Shown here in pieces: positions 4,004-6,774 of a stretch of 6,774 bases of DNA. A program made the translations under genes and the position numbers. The first letter of the stretch is position 1, and the number at the start of each line of letters is the position of its first letter. The notes beneath the pieces were generated by a model. That model was not told where the DNA came from and ran no database searches. It was given only the letters and a program-made list of their open reading frames with translations. The stretch comes from Zoogloeaceae bacterium (GTDB lineage: Bacteria; Pseudomonadota; Gammaproteobacteria; Burkholderiales; Rhodocyclaceae), in NCBI GenBank assembly GCA_031278735.1, contig JAITJU010000281.1, positions 1-6,774 of the forward strand, in the 5' to 3' direction.

Positions 4004-5998
4004 ATGACCATTGTTCGCCTGGCGCTGGATGTGCCGCTTCATCGTCTGTTCGATTACCACATCGAGGATGGCCTATGCCCGCGCCCCGGCTTGCGCGCGC
4101 TTGTCCCTTTCGGCGCCGGCGCGCGCGAAAGGGTGGGGGTCATCGTCTCCCTTGCCGAGCAAAGCGAACTGCCGCCCGAACAGCTCAAAACGGCGCGTCT
4201 CATCGCGGATGACGCGCTGCCGCCGTTGCCCGACGATTTTTTTCGGCTTTGCGAATTCGCCAGCCAGTACTATCAGGCGCCGCTGGGCGAAGTCATCCTG
4301 CAGGCGTTGCCGCCGGGGCTGAAGAAAATCCGCGCGGTCAGGCGGCGGCGGGAGGCCGCGCCCGATGCGCTCGCCGCGCCGCCAGCGGCGCCGCCGCGGA
4401 CCGCCGGTCAATCGGCCGCGCTGGAAATCCTGCGCCTGGATCGGGGGTACGCGCCGTTTCTGCTGCATGGCGTCACCGGCAGCGGCAAGACGGAAATTTA
4501 CCTGCGCCTCATCGAGACCGCGTTGCAAAAAGGCCGCCAGGCGCTGCTGCTGGCGCCGGAAATCAATCTTACGCCGCAACTCGAAGCGCGGCTGGCGCGG
4601 CGCTTTCCCGGCGTTCATGTGGCCATGCTGCACAGCGAACTCACGGAAGCCGCGCGCGAGCGCGCCTGGCGGGCGGCGTTTTCCGGCGCGGCGCGCGTCA
4701 TTGTCGGCACTCGTCTGGCGGTGTTTACGCCCTTGCCGAGTCTGGGGCTGATCATCGTCGATGAAGAGCATGATTTGTCCTACCGGCAGCAAGAGGGGAT
4801 GCGTTATTCCGCGCGCGATCTCGCCGTCTTCCGCGCCCGGTTGAGCCAACTGACCATCGTGCTGGGGTCGGCGACGCCCAGTCTGGAATCCTGGTCGCAC
4901 GCCCTGCATGGCCGCTACACCCTGGCGCGTCTGCCCGAACGCGCCGTTTCCGGCGCGCGTCTGCCCACGGTGCGCGTGTTTGACATTCGCCGCCAGAAAT
5001 TGACCGAGGGCTTGAGCGAGCCGCTGCTGACGGCCTTGCGCCAGCGCCTCGCGGCGAAGGAGCAAAGCCTCGTTTTTCTCAACCGGCGCGGTTTCGCGCC
5101 GGTGCTGGCCTGTCCGGATTGCGGCTGGGTTTCCCGCTGTCCGCGCTGCGCCGCCAATCGTGTGCTGCACCTCGCGGATCGCCGTTTGCGCTGCCATCAC
5201 TGCGGTCTGGAAAGCCGCATTCCCAAGGCCTGTCCGGACTGCGGCAATCTGGATTTACGCCCTTTCGGGCGCGGCACCCAGCGCCTGGAAGCCCGGTTGG
5301 CGGAACTTTTCCCGGAGGCGCGCGTTCTGCGCGTGGATCGGGATTCCGCCAAAAGCCGCAAGCATTGGGAAGCCATGCTGGGTGAAATCCAGTCCGGCGC
5401 GGCGGATATTCTGGTCGGCACACAGATGCTCGCCAAGGGTCACGATTTCCCCCGCCTGACGCTGGTCGGCGTCATTGGCGCGGACGCCGCCCTCTTCGCC
5501 GCCGACTGGCGCGCGCCGGAACGCCTGTTCGCCCAGCTCATGCAGGTGTCTGGCCGCGCTGGCCGCGCCGATCTGCCCGGCGAGGTCATCATTCAGAGCG
5601 AATATCCGCAACATCCGCTCTATCAGGCGCTGATTGCGCAGGATTACCCCGGCTACGCCGAAACCCTGCTGGCCGAGCGCCGCGCCGCCGGATTTCCGCC
5701 CTATGCCCATCAGGCCATCCTGCGCGCCGAGGCCGCCCGCATGGCGACGGCGCTGGATTTTCTCCAGCGGGCGACCTCGCTCTCCTGCGTTGCCGATTAC
5801 CCGGATGTCGTCCTCTACGACCCCATTCCCATGCGCCTTTCCCGCCTGATGAATCAGGAACGCGCCCAACTGCTGCTCGAATCCGCCTCCCGCCCGCAAC
5901 TGCAAGCCTTCCTCGCCGTCTGGCGCGTCGCGCTGGAAGCGCTGCCCCGCAAACACCGCCTGCGCTGGCGCCTCGAAGTAGACCCCGCCGACTGCTGA
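4004..5998 (+). CDS. priA: Primosomal replication restart helicase PriA (primosomal protein N')
   Basis: 664 residues. PriA is a 3'-to-5' superfamily 2 helicase that recognises stalled forks and D-loops and reloads the replicative helicase. Domains in order: N-terminal 3'-end/fork-binding domain (about 1-105, MTIVRLALDVPLHRLFDY), Walker A GVTGSGKTE (156-164), DEEH box (253-256, IIVDEEHDLSYRQQ), GSATPSLESW (288-297), the LVFLNRRGFAP motif (356-366), and a zinc domain with four CxxC pairs (Cys370/373, 379/382, 397/400, 410/413). Then follow VGTQMLAKGHDFP (471-483), motif VI QVSGRAGRADLPG (514-526), and a C-terminal domain ending RWRLEVDPADC. All catalytic and zinc residues are present. The protein is about 68 residues shorter than E. 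coli PriA (732): only some 30 Ala/Pro/Arg-rich residues (about 106-135) lie where the winged-helix domain is expected. The start matches family N-termini, but no Shine-Dalgarno is seen; a T8 tract lies just upstream. Confidence 0.96.
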   Translation: MTIVRLALDVPLHRLFDYHIEDGLCPRPGLRALVPFGAGARERVGVIVSLAEQSELPPEQLKTARLIADDALPPLPDDFFRLCEFASQYYQAPLGEVILQALPPGLKKIRAVRRRREAAPDALAAPPAAPPRTAGQSAALEILRLDRGYAPFLLHGVTGSGKTEIYLRLIETALQKGRQALLLAPEINLTPQLEARLARRFPGVHVAMLHSELTEAARERAWRAAFSGAARVIVGTRLAVFTPLPSLGLIIVDEEHDLSYRQQEGMRYSARDLAVFRARLSQLTIVLGSATPSLESWSHALHGRYTLARLPERAVSGARLPTVRVFDIRRQKLTEGLSEPLLTALRQRLAAKEQSLVFLNRRGFAPVLACPDCGWVSRCPRCAANRVLHLADRRLRCHHCGLESRIPKACPDCGNLDLRPFGRGTQRLEARLAELFPEARVLRVDRDSAKSRKHWEAMLGEIQSGAADILVGTQMLAKGHDFPRLTLVGVIGADAALFAADWRAPERLFAQLMQVSGRAGRADLPGEVIIQSEYPQHPLYQALIAQDYPGYAETLLAERRAAGFPPYAHQAILRAEAARMATALDFLQRATSLSCVADYPDVVLYDPIPMRLSRLMNQERAQLLLESASRPQLQAFLAVWRVALEALPRKHRLRWRLEVDPADC

Positions 5999-6010
5999 GA
6001 TTCGCGTCCG

Positions 6011-6048
6011 CAGATCAGAGGACTGAAGACGGAAGACAGAGGGCAGAG
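6011..6048 (+). repeat. Purine-rich tract with repeated GAAGAC and CAGAG units
   Basis: Downstream of priA a strongly purine-rich stretch contains GAAGAC at 6025-6030 and 6032-6037 and CAGAG at 6016-6020, 6037-6041 and 6044-6048. It is unlike the surrounding GC-rich sequence. It may be a dispersed intergenic repeat or a degenerate tandem repeat; nothing suggests coding. Confidence 0.35.
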
Positions 6049-6070
6049 CGCGCGCTTGGGCGCGCTTTGT
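6047..6070 (+). terminator. Candidate terminator after priA
   Basis: AGCGCGC (6047-6053) pairs perfectly with GCGCGCT (6060-6066) around a 6-nt loop, followed by the short T-rich tail ttgt. It starts 48 bp after the priA stop and separates priA from the glycine-rich gene. The T-run is short, so efficiency is uncertain. Confidence 0.5.
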
Positions 6071-6188
6071 GGTCAGTGTTCCGCCCTCCGTCTCGCGCCG
6101 TCACGCCCGGTATGTCATGTTTGCATTCTGGCGCCGGAAATTACATTGCGGGCGTTGCCGCTGTGGAAGAATCGCGGGCTTTGTGTTC

Positions 6189-6196
6189 AGGAGAGG
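6189..6196 (+). promoter_or_regulatory. Shine-Dalgarno AGGAGAGG for the glycine-rich secreted protein
   Basis: A strong purine-rich ribosome binding site stands 6 nt before ATG 6203. It identifies this frame as the real gene among several overlapping open frames in the GGC-rich end of the window. Confidence 0.75.
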
Positions 6197-6202
6197 TTCG
6201 AC

Positions 6203-6774
6203 ATGGCTGTTTCTGTTTCTTCCGGCGTCGCGCGCCGTTTTTTCCCAAAACATCCCGGCATTGTCCTTCACCGGACGCTGCTGCTTCTGGCGTTGAGCCA
6301 TGCCGCGCCGGGAATGGCGGCGGATTACGCCTTGCAGGGCGGCGCGGGCGGCGCGGGCGGCGCAGGCGGCAACGGCGGCCAGGAAAAAGCTGTCGGCATG
6401 TCCGGAAGTCGGGGCGGTTCCGGCGGAAGCGCCGCGCATACCGGCAATCCCGGGGGCGCTTACGGCGATTCCGGCGCGGGCGGCATGGTTTTGCAGAGCG
6501 GACAAGCGGGCGAGGACGGCAGGACGGGAAATGGCGGCGTTCCGGGCGGTGGGCGCGGCGCGGGCGGCGGCGCGACGAGCAAGGGGGACAGCGACGGCGG
6601 CGGCGGCGGCGGCGGGGGAGGCGGCGGCGGCGGCGGCAATGACGCGCTCCTTGCAACGGACGCGGCGCCCGGCGCGATCCGCGTGGAAGGCGGCGCGGGC
6701 GGCGGCGGCGGCAAGGGCGGCACAGGCGGCGACAGCCAGGACGCCGCCAACGGCCACGGCGTCTGCAGCGATTG
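6203..6774 (+). CDS. Glycine-rich secreted/surface protein, N-terminal part (3' truncated by window edge)
   Basis: An open frame of 190 residues starts at ATG 6203 after AGGAGAGG and runs off the right edge without a stop. The N-terminus looks like a Sec signal peptide: a basic n-region (RRFFPKH..HR), a hydrophobic core TLLLLALSHAAP (25-36), and a likely cleavage after GMAA (Ala40). The mature part opens DYALQGGAGGAGGAGGNGG and continues with irregular GG-A/N/S/T repeats, a run of 14 glycines (132-145), then GGAGGGGGKGGTGG (163-176). There is one cysteine (Cys188). The pattern resembles the passenger start of some autotransporters and other Gly-rich surface proteins; mycobacterial PGRS proteins are similar in composition only. 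The deciding C-terminus (beta-barrel or other anchor) is not visible, so I give no function. Competing frames on both strands are shadows of the GGC repeats, without signals of their own. Confidence 0.78.
   Translation, partial: MAVSVSSGVARRFFPKHPGIVLHRTLLLLALSHAAPGMAADYALQGGAGGAGGAGGNGGQEKAVGMSGSRGGSGGSAAHTGNPGGAYGDSGAGGMVLQSGQAGEDGRTGNGGVPGGGRGAGGGATSKGDSDGGGGGGGGGGGGGGNDALLATDAAPGAIRVEGGAGGGGGKGGTGGDSQDAANGHGVCSD
6596..6637 (+). repeat. GGC trinucleotide microsatellite encoding Gly14
   Basis: The tract is (GGC)6-GGG-GGA-(GGC)6, 42 bp in frame. Slippage in whole units would change the length of the glycine linker without breaking the frame, so the protein may vary in length between strains. 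Confidence 0.8.

Noticed and set aside
4073..5200. 375-residue minus-strand open frame opposite priA
   Set aside because: GC-rich codon bias in priA removes stops on the other strand; the Gln/Arg-rich product resembles no protein, and priA is unambiguous.
6101..6757. Minus-strand Ala-rich and Pro-rich frames over the glycine-rich gene
   Set aside because: They are complements of GGC repeats (GCC/CCG codons) and lack start signals; the plus-strand frame from 6203 has a ribosome binding site and signal peptide.

Overview
The window is GC-rich (about 60-65% by eye), densely coded and entirely plus-strand. It looks like ordinary chromosome of a Gram-negative proteobacterium, most likely a betaproteobacterium. 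That rests on the type IV pilus adhesin PilY1, a PhaJ-type (R)-enoyl-CoA hydratase typical of polyhydroxyalkanoate users, a mycobacterial-type (subfamily 2) PyrF, and a proteobacterial PriA. The genus cannot be fixed from this sequence alone.

Layout. (1) Positions 1-884 hold the C-terminal end of a PilY1-like pilus-tip protein, with two calcium-loop-like motifs and the family's usual C-terminus. (2) Positions 885-1100 hold two strong hairpins and a consensus -10 box that lead into (3) a 143-residue MaoC/PhaJ-like hydratase (1101-1532). (4) A 114-bp gap with short direct repeats and a terminator-like hairpin precedes (5) a solitary N6-adenine DNA methyltransferase (1647-2816). Its stop codon overlaps the start of (6) pyrF (2813-3652), so these two genes appear to be translationally coupled. 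(7) Positions 3653-4003 form the only long non-coding stretch. It contains an AT-rich island, a TTGACA promoter-like element, a perfect DnaA box with a second weaker box 12 bp upstream, and a T8 tract just before (8) priA (4004-5998), the replication-restart helicase. (9) After a terminator-like hairpin, (10) a glycine-rich secreted protein begins at 6203 with a good ribosome binding site and signal peptide. It runs off the window end and carries a 14-glycine run encoded by GGC repeats.

The genes do not form one pathway. They are separate units: pilus adhesion, acyl-CoA hydration, DNA methylation plus pyrimidine synthesis, replication restart, and a surface or secreted low-complexity protein. 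No convincing new multi-gene system is visible. The points most worth following up are the methyltransferase-pyrF overlap, the DnaA-box region before priA, the compact PriA that appears to lack the winged-helix domain, and the glycine-rich exported protein.
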